64,000 nt of DNA from Bacteroidaceae bacterium. GTDB taxonomy: Bacteria; Bacteroidota; Bacteroidia; Bacteroidales; Bacteroidaceae. Numbering within the stretch: position 1 is the stretch's first letter; every line of letters starts with the position of its first letter. Of this stretch, positions 37,633 through 47,101 are shown one piece after another. Location of the stretch: NCBI GenBank assembly GCA_902362375.1, contig CABIVS010000005.1, forward strand, positions 375,278 through 439,277, written 5' to 3'. The notes beneath the pieces are model-generated. The model ran no database searches. It was not told where the DNA came from and saw only the letters and a list, made by a program, of their open reading frames with translations. The position numbers and the translations under genes are program-made.

Positions 37633-38924
37633 ACTGCTTCGGGTGTTTTTACAGATTGATGGTTCAGATAATCTATTTTATATTCATCGGGGAAATAGAG
37701 CGTCCGCTCTTCCTCCAATGCCTGATGTCCCAGCAAACAAAGCATACTTGCATAGTATCCTTCTTCCGCTATTTTTTCCGGTTGTTTCTGTGTTATGACG
37801 GCTTCAACGAACGCTTCCAGCAATAAGGACGTACCGTCACTCTTGGGACGTTCTCCAATAATAAATTCTCCTTTATTCTCGTTTGCTGTTTCCGGAGCCC
37901 AGCTCGTTCCTGCAAAAGGAAGAGAATCGAAAACTTTGTTTTCCCAATCATTCACCATCTGCAAGAAAGCCGGTGCAGGAGCCACATTCTCAAAATAATA
38001 TTTTCCTTTTTCCGGTTCTACCGTGCCGAGGTTACCCATGATCTGTTCTTCCAGTCCATAGAACTTATTGGAAATAACGGAGTCAAATGTCATCTTCACC
38101 CCATCATCAAAGACATATACACAACTCACATTGTCATACACATCTCTACCATCCTTCCAATAAGTAATGGCACCATGCCCCATTACCTTCTCGGGAATCT
38201 TACGCAAAGCCCAACTTCCAATCTGAAGCTGGTGGCAAGCAAGTTCCGTCATCAGTCCTTTCGAAAATTCCTTGTAAAGACGCCAGTTTATCAGACGTTC
38301 CAGATTAGGTGAAGGTACCGAGCGTCTCCAATCACCATTCCGGTTCCAGAAAGTACGGATTGCATTTATTTCACCAAAGGTACCCGCATGAATCATCTCC
38401 ATCGCTTTGATGTAACGAGGATCGAACAAACGTTGTTGCCCTGTGAAGAAAATCTTCCCTGTGCTACGGTGCTTCTGATACATACGGTAACACTCTTCCA
38501 TCGTAAAGCCTATCGACTTCTCACAGAACACATGCTTTCCTGCGTCGAAAGCATCCAATACGATTTTACAATGCGAGCTAAGAGGAGTAGCTACGAGTAT
38601 GGCATCTATCGACTTATCTTCCAGCACTTCCCGGTAGTCACCATATACTTTGGCATTAGGGACAAGCTCCAACGCTTTTTCGATAGATGGTTTATAAATG
38701 TCACACAATGCTACGATCTCGACTTTGGGATTCTTAGCCAAAAATCCCATTAAAAAACGTCCTCGGGAACCAGGACCGATAATTGCCAGACGACACTTTT
38801 CGTTTGAGGTGTTCGTCACCTCCGAAAAAGCAGAAAGCCAAGGGCTCGCTGCAAGAAGAGTGCCAGCCCCGACCATGCCTAAATTCTTTAGAAAATCCCG
38901 CCTGCTAATAGGGGTATGTTTCAT
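37629..38924 (-). CDS. Tat-exported Gfo/Idh/MocA oxidoreductase (431 aa)
   Basis: It starts with a twin-arginine signal (SRRDFLKNLGMVGAGTLLAAS). The Rossmann motif is CRLAIIGPGSRGRFLMGFL, with GKHVFCEKSIGFTMEE in place of the usual EKP (here EKS). MTELACHQLQIGSWAL is the catalytic-domain region. It is only distantly similar to the 472-aa oxidoreductase downstream, so the pair probably handles different sugars or opposite redox steps (oxidation of substrate, reduction of product). It is encoded 39 bp after the GH43 gene. Confidence 0.88.
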   Translation of the reverse strand: MKHTPISRRDFLKNLGMVGAGTLLAASPWLSAFSEVTNTSNEKCRLAIIGPGSRGRFLMGFLAKNPKVEIVALCDIYKPSIEKALELVPNAKVYGDYREVLEDKSIDAILVATPLSSHCKIVLDAFDAGKHVFCEKSIGFTMEECYRMYQKHRSTGKIFFTGQQRLFDPRYIKAMEMIHAGTFGEINAIRTFWNRNGDWRRSVPSPNLERLINWRLYKEFSKGLMTELACHQLQIGSWALRKIPEKVMGHGAITYWKDGRDVYDNVSCVYVFDDGVKMTFDSVISNKFYGLEEQIMGNLGTVEPEKGKYYFENVAPAPAFLQMVNDWENKVFDSLPFAGTSWAPETANENKGEFIIGERPKSDGTSLLLEAFVEAVITQKQPEKIAEEGYYASMLCLLGHQALEEERTLYFPDEYKIDYLNHQSVKTPEAV

Positions 38925-38963
38925 GCTTGTGGTATTTAAGATTATAATTAGTTTATCTGAAAA

Positions 38964-39971
38964 TCAGTTATTAAATACAGGTGCTTTTTGTGTTTCGTAA
39001 GAAGGAGCTTCACCTTCCACATAAGGCCATCCTTCTTTATCCCACTTGATCTGGTCCAGCAACAGGATACGTCCATTCTCCGGAGCCGATCTTGAAAAGC
39101 CATGATACAAAAGCCAGTCTTGCCCCGCATCATCCCGGATAATCTGTGAGCCATGTCCATTGCCTACAAAATGATTATTCGCACCTATCGCCAAAGAATA
39201 ACCATTCTTCAACATCGGTTTGCCCGACTTATCTTTATATGGTCCCCAGACTTTTTTAGAGCGGCCCACTACAACTTTATAAGTACTCCTAATCCCCTCG
39301 CAACAACTTCCGATAGAGGCAAACATATAATAATAATCGCCGTGCTTATGAATATAGGCAGCTTCAAAAGCAGTTCCTGCTATTCTCTTTTTTTCCGCTC
39401 CCGGCTTCAACGACAGACCATCTTCAGTCAGCTCAATAACATATATTCCCCGGAAGCTTCCCCATACCAGATAGTTTCTCCCTTCATATTGCAGGAAGCT
39501 GGGATCGATCGAATTCTGCACACCGATCTCATTACTACGGAACATCTTACCATGATCCGTAAAAGGTCCCTGTGGAGAGTCGGCCGTAGCTACTCCAATT
39601 CCACACGTCTGTTCTCCTCCCCACACCGACATCGCATAATAAAGTACATATTTATTGTTGATATAATTGATGTCCGGTGCCCAAATCCCAGCTTTAGGTT
39701 CAAATCTGGGACGAGTTTTATTTGTGAATGCCGTGTTACAAAAAGTCCATTGCACCAGGTCTTTCGACTTCATGATCGGAACGTTTCTGGTAGATTCGGT
39801 AGCATACACATAAAAATAACCATCCGCAGCCTTAATCACTGTAGGATCAGGCATAGCAATATCTACAACCGGATTCTTATAGCTCACTGCAGATTTCGTC
39901 TGTGCTTTGCTCTGCGAAAAACAAGTACCCACCATGAAAATGAAAACGAACAAATTTACATACTTTTTCAT
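38964..39971 (-). CDS. GH43 glycosidase (335 aa)
   Basis: ATG at 39971 is used; the frame one codon longer opens with TTG. A signal peptide ends near CFSQSKAQ. A single five-bladed propeller follows, with base D42 (MPDPTVI), D156 (NSIDPSF) and acid E203 (TAFEAAY). It shares the SIGSCCEGIRSTYKVVVGRS block with the GH43 of PUL A but lacks the DUF1735 modules and lipobox, so it is probably periplasmic. Likely activities are alpha-L-arabinofuranosidase or related exo-actions. It follows the HTCS gene by 56 bp and opens the enzyme part of PUL B. Confidence 0.9.
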   Translation of the reverse strand: MKKYVNLFVFIFMVGTCFSQSKAQTKSAVSYKNPVVDIAMPDPTVIKAADGYFYVYATESTRNVPIMKSKDLVQWTFCNTAFTNKTRPRFEPKAGIWAPDINYINNKYVLYYAMSVWGGEQTCGIGVATADSPQGPFTDHGKMFRSNEIGVQNSIDPSFLQYEGRNYLVWGSFRGIYVIELTEDGLSLKPGAEKKRIAGTAFEAAYIHKHGDYYYMFASIGSCCEGIRSTYKVVVGRSKKVWGPYKDKSGKPMLKNGYSLAIGANNHFVGNGHGSQIIRDDAGQDWLLYHGFSRSAPENGRILLLDQIKWDKEGWPYVEGEAPSYETQKAPVFNN

Positions 39972-40027
39972 CAAATCATTCTTTTAAAAGTTCCTTTTTA
40001 CCTTATCTTTATAGCTCTAAATCAATA

Positions 40028-43000
40028 TTAACTTACAAAATCTTTTGGTAGCACTCCAAATTGTTTTTGGAAACACTTGGCAAAATAAGACGGAGAATTG
40101 AATCCTACCATGTAGCAAATCTCATTCACCCGGTTTTTTCCCTCTTTCAATAATTGGGCAGCTCTTTTCAAACGTTCCAGACGAAGATATTCATTCGGGC
40201 TCAAATCCAGCACTCCTTTTATCTTCCGATAGAAATTGGAACGGCTCATATTCAAGCTATCCGCCATATCATCCATACTAAATTCCGGATTACTATAATT
40301 CATTTGAATCACCTCGTTCAGCTTCTTTATAAAATCTTCATCGGCCTTCGTCAACGCCATCGTATTGGCTGCCACAAAAGGAGACTGTGCAAAAGCCTTA
40401 CGCAATTTCTCCCTGTTCTGGATAAGGCTGGAAGCACAAGCCTGCAAGTATTCCACAGAGAAAGGCTTCTCCAGATAAGCATCGGCCCCCAACTCCATTC
40501 CTTCTATCTTAGACTGGATATTTGTCTTCGCAGTCAACAGGATGACGGGGATATGGCTATAATTCAAATCCGACTTAATCGTCTTACACAATTCAAAACC
40601 ATCCATCACAGGCATCACAACATCACTAACCACCAAGTTCACATAATTGCCGTCCAACACTTGCAACGCTTCCGCACCATTGGTAGCAGTCAATACTGTA
40701 TATTCTTTCGACAGCTGGCGCACTACAAAGGCAAGCATATCCGGATTGTCTTCCACAACCAGCACTGTAGGTCGGTTATCTTTCTTTTCCGGCTCCCCGG
40801 CAGGAATCTCACTCATCTTGTCTACTTCACCTTCCGGTTCCGGAGTCAAGGTAATTGTCATATCCTGAACAATCGGTAAGGTCAGACAGAAAGTATTGTT
40901 TTTCTCTCCTTCTCCCATAGCCAGTGTCCCTTGATGCAACTCGGCCAATGAACGGGAAAGAGCCAGGCCGATTCCAGTTCCGGTAGTCACCTTTCCGTCT
41001 TCTTTTTCATTGAAACGAACGAAAGGCTTGAATATTTCCTCCTTCATCTCATTGGGAATAATCACTCCATCATTTTCCGTACGAATACAGAATGAATTGT
41101 TATCATCCGTTTCCGGCACTTCCAAAGATATGTGTACATAGCTTTCAGCATACTTCACCCCATTATTCAACAGATTACTGATAATCTTCGTAAACGCTTC
41201 CCGGTTCACATGTGCATAGAAGTCCTTTTCAGGCACTTGCAAGGTGAACTCCAGGCCTTTCTGTTTGGCAAGAGAAGTAAAACGCACATGAGTCTCTTTC
41301 AATACCTCCGTTACATTGCATTTCGCAAAATTCAAACGGAATCCCTGACTTTCCGTTTTACGGAAGTCAAGCAACTGATTAGTCAAGTTCAACAGCCGTT
41401 CTGTATTCTGCTTCATTACATTCAAGTCTTCCCGCGTTTCCGCATCGACCTGTTTCTTCAATATAATGTTTTCCAATGGACCTTTAATCAGCGTCAACGG
41501 TGTACGTATCTCATGGGCCACATTCGTAAAGAAATCAATCTTTGCATGGTAGACTTCACGCTCTTTCTCCTGCTCGAATTTCTCCATCTGCCTGCGGTGC
41601 TTGCTGTTACTACGTCTCTTGAAGTACATAACCGTATACAGGGAACAGCCGATAATCAGCAAAGCATACACACAATACGCCCATATAGAGAGATAGAAAG
41701 GAGGAAGAATATGTACCCCTAATGACACTTCGTTGTCACTCCATATACCATCACTGTTAGCAATCTTCACCCGGAAAGTATAATCACCATAACGAAGATT
41801 GGAATAAGTAACGATAGGGCTTTCGCCAACCGTCAGCCAATCCGTATCAAAGCCCTCCAGTTTATACATAATCCGGCTCGTTTTCGGAGCCTGGAAATCC
41901 AATGCTGCTACACGGAAAGAAAAAGAGTTCTGATTGGATTGAAGCACAAGCTGGTCGGAGAAAGTTATACTCTGCTCCAACGGAGATCCCGGTTCGCCGG
42001 CATATACCTCCTTACCAAACAGGAAGAAATCAGTAATGGCAACAGACGGAATGAACTTATTCTCCGAGAAATTCTTAGGATTAAAAGCGATAAAACCATC
42101 AATGCTACCCAAATAGATCGTACCATCCTCGGTCTCAAAGCTTGAACGATAATTAAACTGATCGCCCAACAAACCATTGGAGGTGGTATATACTTTCATC
42201 ACTCCAGTGGTAGGTCGGAAGCAAACCAGACCGTTGTTAGTTGTCAACCACAAAAATCCATCTTTGTCCTCCACAATCTGGTATACAACATCGTTCGGCA
42301 ATCCGGCAGACAAATTATAATTGACGAATGTTTCTGTTTCCGGCTGAAAACGACAGAACCCTCCTCCTTGGGTAGTCAGCCAGATTTGCCGGTGAGAGTC
42401 TTCAAAGATGCTCAATACTTTGTCATACGGAAGGCTCTTCGGATTATTTTCATCGTGCAAATAGTTCTTCCATTTCTTTTCGCTCACATTGTAGCAATAA
42501 GCTCCATTTGCATAAGTTGCCAGCCATAGATTACCGCCGGAATCTTCCTTTATATCATATACAAACCTGCCGTTCAGTTCCGGTATCCGGTCGAAATCAT
42601 CAGACTGTTTATTATATCGGAGCAAGCCGAATAAAGTTCCCAGATAAATATCACCTGTCGTTGTACGGCAAATAGAGAACACACTATTGTCTATCAATGA
42701 ACGGGGAGAATCTGTTTTCTGATAGGTTTTCACAATAGCCCCTGTATGCGTATCCACCACTTTCACTCCTTTTGAGAAGGTTCCTACCCAAAGATAATTA
42801 TCAATCAAACACAACCCATGCACATTTGTAAAAGCACTGCTAGGTGTAAAAAAGGAGAAAGTCTTGGTCCTCGGATTGAAACGGTTCAAACCACCGTCTT
42901 CCGTACCAATCCACAGAATACCCTGATTATCCAGGCAGAACTCACGTACCCGTTTTCCATGCAAACCATTATCTGTTCCTTTCGGATAATATTTTTCGAA

Positions 43001-44050
43001 ATACGTATAAAAACGCGGATAGTAGTTCACACCGCCAAAATAAGAACCGATCCAAATGCCGCCCTCACGATCCTTGCACAATGAATAGATAGCATTATCG
43101 GACAAAGAATAAGGATCGTTAATCGAGCTGCGCAAATGAACATGTTTGGCCGTCCGGAGATTATAAATATAAAGTCCCGATTCTGCACCAATCCACAATT
43201 CATTGTCAGAAGCAACCAGCAGTTCACGACAAAAAACAGACTCTCCACTTTCATCCTCCGAAAGCAAGTCATGCAGTTTGTTGGAAGTCAGGTTCAACTC
43301 TTTCACTCCTCCTTTTAAAGAACCTACATATAGACAATTATATGCTCCTCTCACCAGAGATGTCACGACATCATTGGCATAGATTTCCCGATTATCTACG
43401 GGCGAAACATAAGGCTGAAGAGTTTTTAAACGGTCTTTCGAATAAAAAAGCCCGTCACCATAGCAACCGATCCAGAGAGTTCCGCTATTATCGAAGACAA
43501 AAGACTGGATATTGGTGGTAAGAAAAGAAAAATTCTTTAATGTATAGTTCCGGAGTTTTCCTTCCTCCAGGTCATAACAAAATAACCCCTGTGATTCTAC
43601 CGCCACCCAGACACATCCTTTGTTGTCTCCGGAAATTGCAGTTACAGTATGTTCTATTTTAGTGTTTTCCTCACTCAATTCGGCAAAGTGCCGGAAAGAA
43701 TCTTTTTCAGGATGATAGATATAAAGTCCTACATCGGTACCTACCCAGATATCTCCTTTCGCATCTTCATAAAGTGCTGTGATAAAATTATTACCGATGC
43801 TCCGCCGCGTACGGTCATCATGTTTGAATCTACGGAATGACAAACCGTCATATCTATTCAAGCCATCTTTTGTACCGAACCACATAAAACCTTGTCTGTC
43901 CTGCAAAATTGCATTGACCGTATTCTGGGATAATCCGTTTTGTACACTAAGATTTTTAAAATAGTAATGTTCGTCCGCCATTTGTGCATGGCAGCCTATC
44001 TGATAGCCTATTAAACAGATCAAAAGTATTAGAACTTTCTTCATAAACAT
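40028..44050 (-). CDS. Hybrid two-component system sensor/regulator (HTCS) of the PUL
   Basis: A 1340-residue one-protein two-component system. After a signal/anchor (VLILLICLIGYQIG) come about fourteen reg_prop propeller repeats (residues ~30-660), a Y_Y_Y domain (~700-782), a transmembrane helix (~785-810), and a histidine kinase with H846 in NVAHEIRTP and a HATPase (GTGIGLALSRSL). A receiver domain has D1143 (VVSDVVMPVMDG) and the AraC-type DNA-binding domain occupies ~1240-1340. The periplasmic part senses an oligosaccharide and the AraC part activates PUL genes. It sits at the head of PUL B; PUL A has no other visible regulator, so it may serve both. Starts at 44050 or 44044 are equally possible. 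Confidence 0.96.
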   Translation of the reverse strand: MFMKKVLILLICLIGYQIGCHAQMADEHYYFKNLSVQNGLSQNTVNAILQDRQGFMWFGTKDGLNRYDGLSFRRFKHDDRTRRSIGNNFITALYEDAKGDIWVGTDVGLYIYHPEKDSFRHFAELSEENTKIEHTVTAISGDNKGCVWVAVESQGLFCYDLEEGKLRNYTLKNFSFLTTNIQSFVFDNSGTLWIGCYGDGLFYSKDRLKTLQPYVSPVDNREIYANDVVTSLVRGAYNCLYVGSLKGGVKELNLTSNKLHDLLSEDESGESVFCRELLVASDNELWIGAESGLYIYNLRTAKHVHLRSSINDPYSLSDNAIYSLCKDREGGIWIGSYFGGVNYYPRFYTYFEKYYPKGTDNGLHGKRVREFCLDNQGILWIGTEDGGLNRFNPRTKTFSFFTPSSAFTNVHGLCLIDNYLWVGTFSKGVKVVDTHTGAIVKTYQKTDSPRSLIDNSVFSICRTTTGDIYLGTLFGLLRYNKQSDDFDRIPELNGRFVYDIKEDSGGNLWLATYANGAYCYNVSEKKWKNYLHDENNPKSLPYDKVLSIFEDSHRQIWLTTQGGGFCRFQPETETFVNYNLSAGLPNDVVYQIVEDKDGFLWLTTNNGLVCFRPTTGVMKVYTTSNGLLGDQFNYRSSFETEDGTIYLGSIDGFIAFNPKNFSENKFIPSVAITDFFLFGKEVYAGEPGSPLEQSITFSDQLVLQSNQNSFSFRVAALDFQAPKTSRIMYKLEGFDTDWLTVGESPIVTYSNLRYGDYTFRVKIANSDGIWSDNEVSLGVHILPPFYLSIWAYCVYALLIIGCSLYTVMYFKRRSNSKHRRQMEKFEQEKEREVYHAKIDFFTNVAHEIRTPLTLIKGPLENIILKKQVDAETREDLNVMKQNTERLLNLTNQLLDFRKTESQGFRLNFAKCNVTEVLKETHVRFTSLAKQKGLEFTLQVPEKDFYAHVNREAFTKIISNLLNNGVKYAESYVHISLEVPETDDNNSFCIRTENDGVIIPNEMKEEIFKPFVRFNEKEDGKVTTGTGIGLALSRSLAELHQGTLAMGEGEKNNTFCLTLPIVQDMTITLTPEPEGEVDKMSEIPAGEPEKKDNRPTVLVVEDNPDMLAFVVRQLSKEYTVLTATNGAEALQVLDGNYVNLVVSDVVMPVMDGFELCKTIKSDLNYSHIPVILLTAKTNIQSKIEGMELGADAYLEKPFSVEYLQACASSLIQNREKLRKAFAQSPFVAANTMALTKADEDFIKKLNEVIQMNYSNPEFSMDDMADSLNMSRSNFYRKIKGVLDLSPNEYLRLERLKRAAQLLKEGKNRVNEICYMVGFNSPSYFAKCFQKQFGVLPKDFVS

Positions 44051-44059
44051 ACGTGTTTT

Positions 44060-44112
44060 CTATCTTTCCGTTTGAGTTACCAAATGTAGGCAAAATCACA
44101 GCGGAAAGATAG
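44060..44112. promoter_or_regulatory. HTCS promoter bracketed by an 11-bp perfect inverted repeat
   Basis: Minus-strand TACATTTG at 44081-44088 matches the -7 consensus, 31 bp from the HTCS ATG. It lies within an inverted repeat: CTATCTTTCCG (44060-44070) and CGGAAAGATAG (44102-44112), perfect over 11 bp with 31 nt between. The repeat could be an operator for autoregulation, or a weak terminator for the acyl-CoA synthetase message arriving from upstream. Confidence 0.5.
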
Positions 44113-44143
44113 TAAATATGTCTCAATGAATGAAAGAATAGTC

Positions 44144-46204
44144 CTATTTTTCTATCCTGATACGCGCGTCAACTGCTATAACTGCCTTTTGCGTAGCTAA
44201 AAGCGGATTTATATCCATTTCTTTGATTTCTGTAGCGAAGCGTAACAAAGTGGACAAACGAACAATAATTTCAGCAAACTTATCTTCGTTGACTCCTTTT
44301 TGTCCCCGTGTTCCCTGAATGATTTTATAGGCACGCAGCGAATGAATCATTGAGTAGGCTTCTTCGTAGGAAAGCGGAGCCAGACCGGAAGACACATCCT
44401 TCAGCACCTCCACAAAAATACCTCCCAAACCGCAAAGTACCACATGACCGAACTTCTCTTCATACTTTGCACCGATAAACAGTTCCGTACCTTTCAGCAT
44501 CGGCTGTACCATAATTGCCTTTGCATCAGGAATCTGCATCATACGTTCGAATTCCAGTGCCAGATGTTGCTCGCTTTTGATGTTCAGAACTACACCACCG
44601 ACATCCGATTTATGCACAGGACCAACGACTTTGGCAACTACCGGGAATCCGCACCGACGGGCAAAGGCTACTATCTCCTCTTTATTATCGGAAACAAACT
44701 CATCTACCAGCGGAATACCGGCAGCATGCAGTAATGCTTGTACGTAATTGGGAGCAATATAGCCATTCTCCGGAATAGAATCGATAATGCGACGAATCCT
44801 CGGTACATCTACTCCGAACAGTTCAATTTCAGGAACTGCCGGTTTAGGAACATTGACAATACGGGAAAGAGCAGTGCCCAAGGTCACCTCATCTGCAAAA
44901 TTCACGTGTCCTTTTGCCAGGAAGGCGGCAACCTCTGCCCCGGCTGTATTAATAGAAGGAAGGATGGGAAAAATTGGTTTCCTGCAAGTCTGCATCTTCT
45001 CATGAAGCACATCATACATTTCAAACATGGTAACCAGTCCCGGAGTTCCGAAGATGGCCATCATGGCGTCTATATTGTCGAGTTTCTCCTCGCAGTAGTC
45101 AATGCAAAGACGCAGATGCTCCGGTGTTCCGGTAGCCAGAATATCAATAGGATTCCCGACGGCAGCACCGGGGAACAGTTGAGCTTTTAGTTCTTCGGCT
45201 ATTTCTCCTTCCAGTTTAGGAACATTCAGCCCGCCTTTACTCAACGCATCTGTCAGCATCACTCCCGGCCCTCCGGCATGGGTGATAATGGCAAAATTCT
45301 TTCCTTTCAATTCGGGCAAAGTAAACACGCAACCTACGGTAGTCAATTCCTCGCGGGAGAAACAGCGTACGATCCCCGCTTTACGGAACAAGGCCTCCAC
45401 CGCCGAATCGGAGCTGGCAATTGCGCCTGTATGGGAAGATGCCGCCCGGCTTCCGCTCTCCGAACTGCCAGCTTTGATTGCTGCAATCTTGCATCCTTTT
45501 CGAATCAAAGAGGAGGCATGGAATAACAACCGGTCCGGATTCTGAATACTTTCAATATAAAGTAGTTTCAGACGGGAATCTTTTTCAGGATCAAAGTTTT
45601 CATCCATAAATTGCAATACATCTTCTACCCCGATCTGCTTGGCATTTCCCACCGACCAGACAGAATTAAATTGCAAACCTTTTGTCACAGCACTTTCCAG
45701 AATAAATACCGCCGTAGCACCGGAACTGGAAATCAAATCCACCCCTTTCGGATTCAAATTAGGAATTGGCTGGCTAAACACGCTATGATGCCATGTATTC
45801 ATCAATCCGATACAATTAGGTCCAATCAATGAGGCCCCGTATTTATTGACTGTTTCCAGAATGCGTTCTTCCAACAATGCCCCTTCGTGAGTCTCTTCAC
45901 CAAAACCTGCCGAAAGTATGATAAATGCTCTGGTCTGTTTCTTACTAGCCAATGTTTCCACTATATCAGGACACATCGAGGCAGGCACAGCCAACACCGC
46001 TAGATCTGTATCCGGCAGATCATTCACATCCGCAAAAGCGGGAACTCCCTGCACCTCCTTCTCCTTCGGATTCACCGCCCGAAGTTCTCCCTGATAACCT
46101 CCGTTTATCAAATTCTTTAATATTGCGCCACCCGGCTTATGTACATTATTCGATGCCCCTACTACAACAATGCTTTCAGGACGAAGCAACTGGGTTGTTA
46201 TCAT
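44144..46204 (-). CDS. ADP-forming acetate/acyl-CoA synthetase, fused alpha-beta form
   Basis: A 686-residue cytoplasmic enzyme. It has an N-terminal CoA-binding domain (SIVVVGASNNVHKPGGAILKN), two succinyl-CoA-ligase-like domains with the phosphohistidine H258 in SSHTGAIA, and a C-terminal ATP-grasp domain from about 480 (GFPVVAKVVGPVHKSDVGGV). It makes ATP from acyl-CoA + ADP + phosphate with release of acetate or a similar acid, or works in reverse. It is a housekeeping fermentation gene with its own promoter, not obviously part of the PUL. Confidence 0.92.
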   Translation of the reverse strand: MITTQLLRPESIVVVGASNNVHKPGGAILKNLINGGYQGELRAVNPKEKEVQGVPAFADVNDLPDTDLAVLAVPASMCPDIVETLASKKQTRAFIILSAGFGEETHEGALLEERILETVNKYGASLIGPNCIGLMNTWHHSVFSQPIPNLNPKGVDLISSSGATAVFILESAVTKGLQFNSVWSVGNAKQIGVEDVLQFMDENFDPEKDSRLKLLYIESIQNPDRLLFHASSLIRKGCKIAAIKAGSSESGSRAASSHTGAIASSDSAVEALFRKAGIVRCFSREELTTVGCVFTLPELKGKNFAIITHAGGPGVMLTDALSKGGLNVPKLEGEIAEELKAQLFPGAAVGNPIDILATGTPEHLRLCIDYCEEKLDNIDAMMAIFGTPGLVTMFEMYDVLHEKMQTCRKPIFPILPSINTAGAEVAAFLAKGHVNFADEVTLGTALSRIVNVPKPAVPEIELFGVDVPRIRRIIDSIPENGYIAPNYVQALLHAAGIPLVDEFVSDNKEEIVAFARRCGFPVVAKVVGPVHKSDVGGVVLNIKSEQHLALEFERMMQIPDAKAIMVQPMLKGTELFIGAKYEEKFGHVVLCGLGGIFVEVLKDVSSGLAPLSYEEAYSMIHSLRAYKIIQGTRGQKGVNEDKFAEIIVRLSTLLRFATEIKEMDINPLLATQKAVIAVDARIRIEK

Positions 46205-46235
46205 ATCATGCTTTGGTTTTCGTTTAACTTAAATA

Positions 46236-46243
46236 CAAATATA
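46236..46243 (-). promoter_or_regulatory. -7 box for the acyl-CoA synthetase gene
   Basis: The minus strand reads TATATTTG, a full TAnnTTTG match, 32 bp from the ATG at 46204. No clear -33 TTTG is present. Confidence 0.45.
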
Positions 46244-46676
46244 TTCTTTCTTATGAGAAAAAAGAAAGAAAAAGGGAAGAATTGTATATAAAAACAGACT
46301 GTAAAAAAGAAAAAGATTAAGATTACAAATAGATTATACTAACTTTTTGAAAAATGAAGCCGTCATCTCTTCATGAAATTCTGATCATCAGAGATGAAAT
46401 TATTTTTATGCAGAAAAAACGGATATAAAACTGATGGAGAATCTGGAATATACGCTACAAAGATCAATATGTATCAAAAAAGGGAAAGAGAGACCATTTG
46501 TAAATTTCAAATTCACACGAAATAGGGATTAAAACAAATTATATTAATAGTTCAAAGAGATTATATATAAAAAAGAATCAATTATCTCAATTTTACATTT
46601 CAAATTAACACCATTAGCATCTCACTATTTCAGGAACAACCAGAAGAAAATTTGTGCCTAAAAGACTCTTTTACCT

Positions 46677-46764
46677 CTTTGTTTAAAAGCAAAGACATGT
46701 TTCTTTCTAACCAATGAATCGTTCCTTTAAAAGCAACAGAAGCTTCCTTTAAAAGAAACAGTGT
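46677..46764. repeat. Four tandem degenerate 22-bp units around TTTAAAAG
   Basis: Units start at 46677, 46699, 46721 and 46743. TTTAAAAG stands at the same offset in units 1, 3 and 4 (46682, 46726, 46748), and unit 2 carries the diverged TTTCTAAC. Units 3 and 4 share 17 of 22 positions, units 1 and 3 share 14, and units 2 and 3 share 13. There are no unique spacers, so this is not a CRISPR array. Confidence 0.6.
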
Positions 46765-47027
46765 TCAATTCTGCCAATAATTATACATATTTGCTTATTT
46801 ATATTCAAATCCACATAATTATCTCTGCATATTCTTACAATATCTTATACATCATTTATTTTATTAGGACGAAGTTTAGATCCTCATATATTGTTTCAAT
46901 CTTAAAAACAGAACATGCGAAAATAAATCCAACATATCAGCAAATAGCTTTATGTTAGAATAGCTATCAAGTTTACATCATTCTTATGAGACAACCACGG
47001 CTATGAGAATGAAAAATCTGTGTTAAT

Positions 47028-47073
47028 CCGTGTAATCTGTGGTGAAAAGTCACTATCTTTGCACATTGCAAAG
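47028..47073 (+). promoter_or_regulatory. metG promoter region with dispersed 14-mer and start-site hairpin
   Basis: TATCTTTG at 47054-47061 matches the -7 consensus. The dispersed 14-mer CCGTGTAATCTGTG (47028-47041, also found inside the 34.4-kb inverted repeat) occupies the -33 side. CTTTGCA-CAT-TGCAAAG (47057-47073) forms a perfect 7-bp hairpin over the likely transcription start. The ATG is at 47102. Confidence 0.5.
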
Positions 47074-47101
47074 CTGAAAACAACAAAAATCACACTATAT
47101 A

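Larger units (their letters stand above)
46205..47101. other. 897-bp AT-rich gap between acyl-CoA synthetase and metG
   Basis: The two genes diverge here. The gap holds both promoters, a small inverted repeat TCATCTCT (46363-46370)/AGAGATGA (46390-46397), and a 22-bp repeat array. No gene is supported; the longest frame (46761-46958) encodes an Ile/Tyr-rich string typical of random AT-rich DNA. Confidence 0.6.

Noticed and set aside
46677..46764. CRISPR array
   Set aside because: The 22-bp units are contiguous and degenerate with no unique spacers, and no cas gene is present. The same holds for 62850-62959.
46761..46958. Small 65-codon frame in the metG upstream gap
   Set aside because: Ile/Tyr-rich random-looking translation in AT-rich DNA, no start signal.
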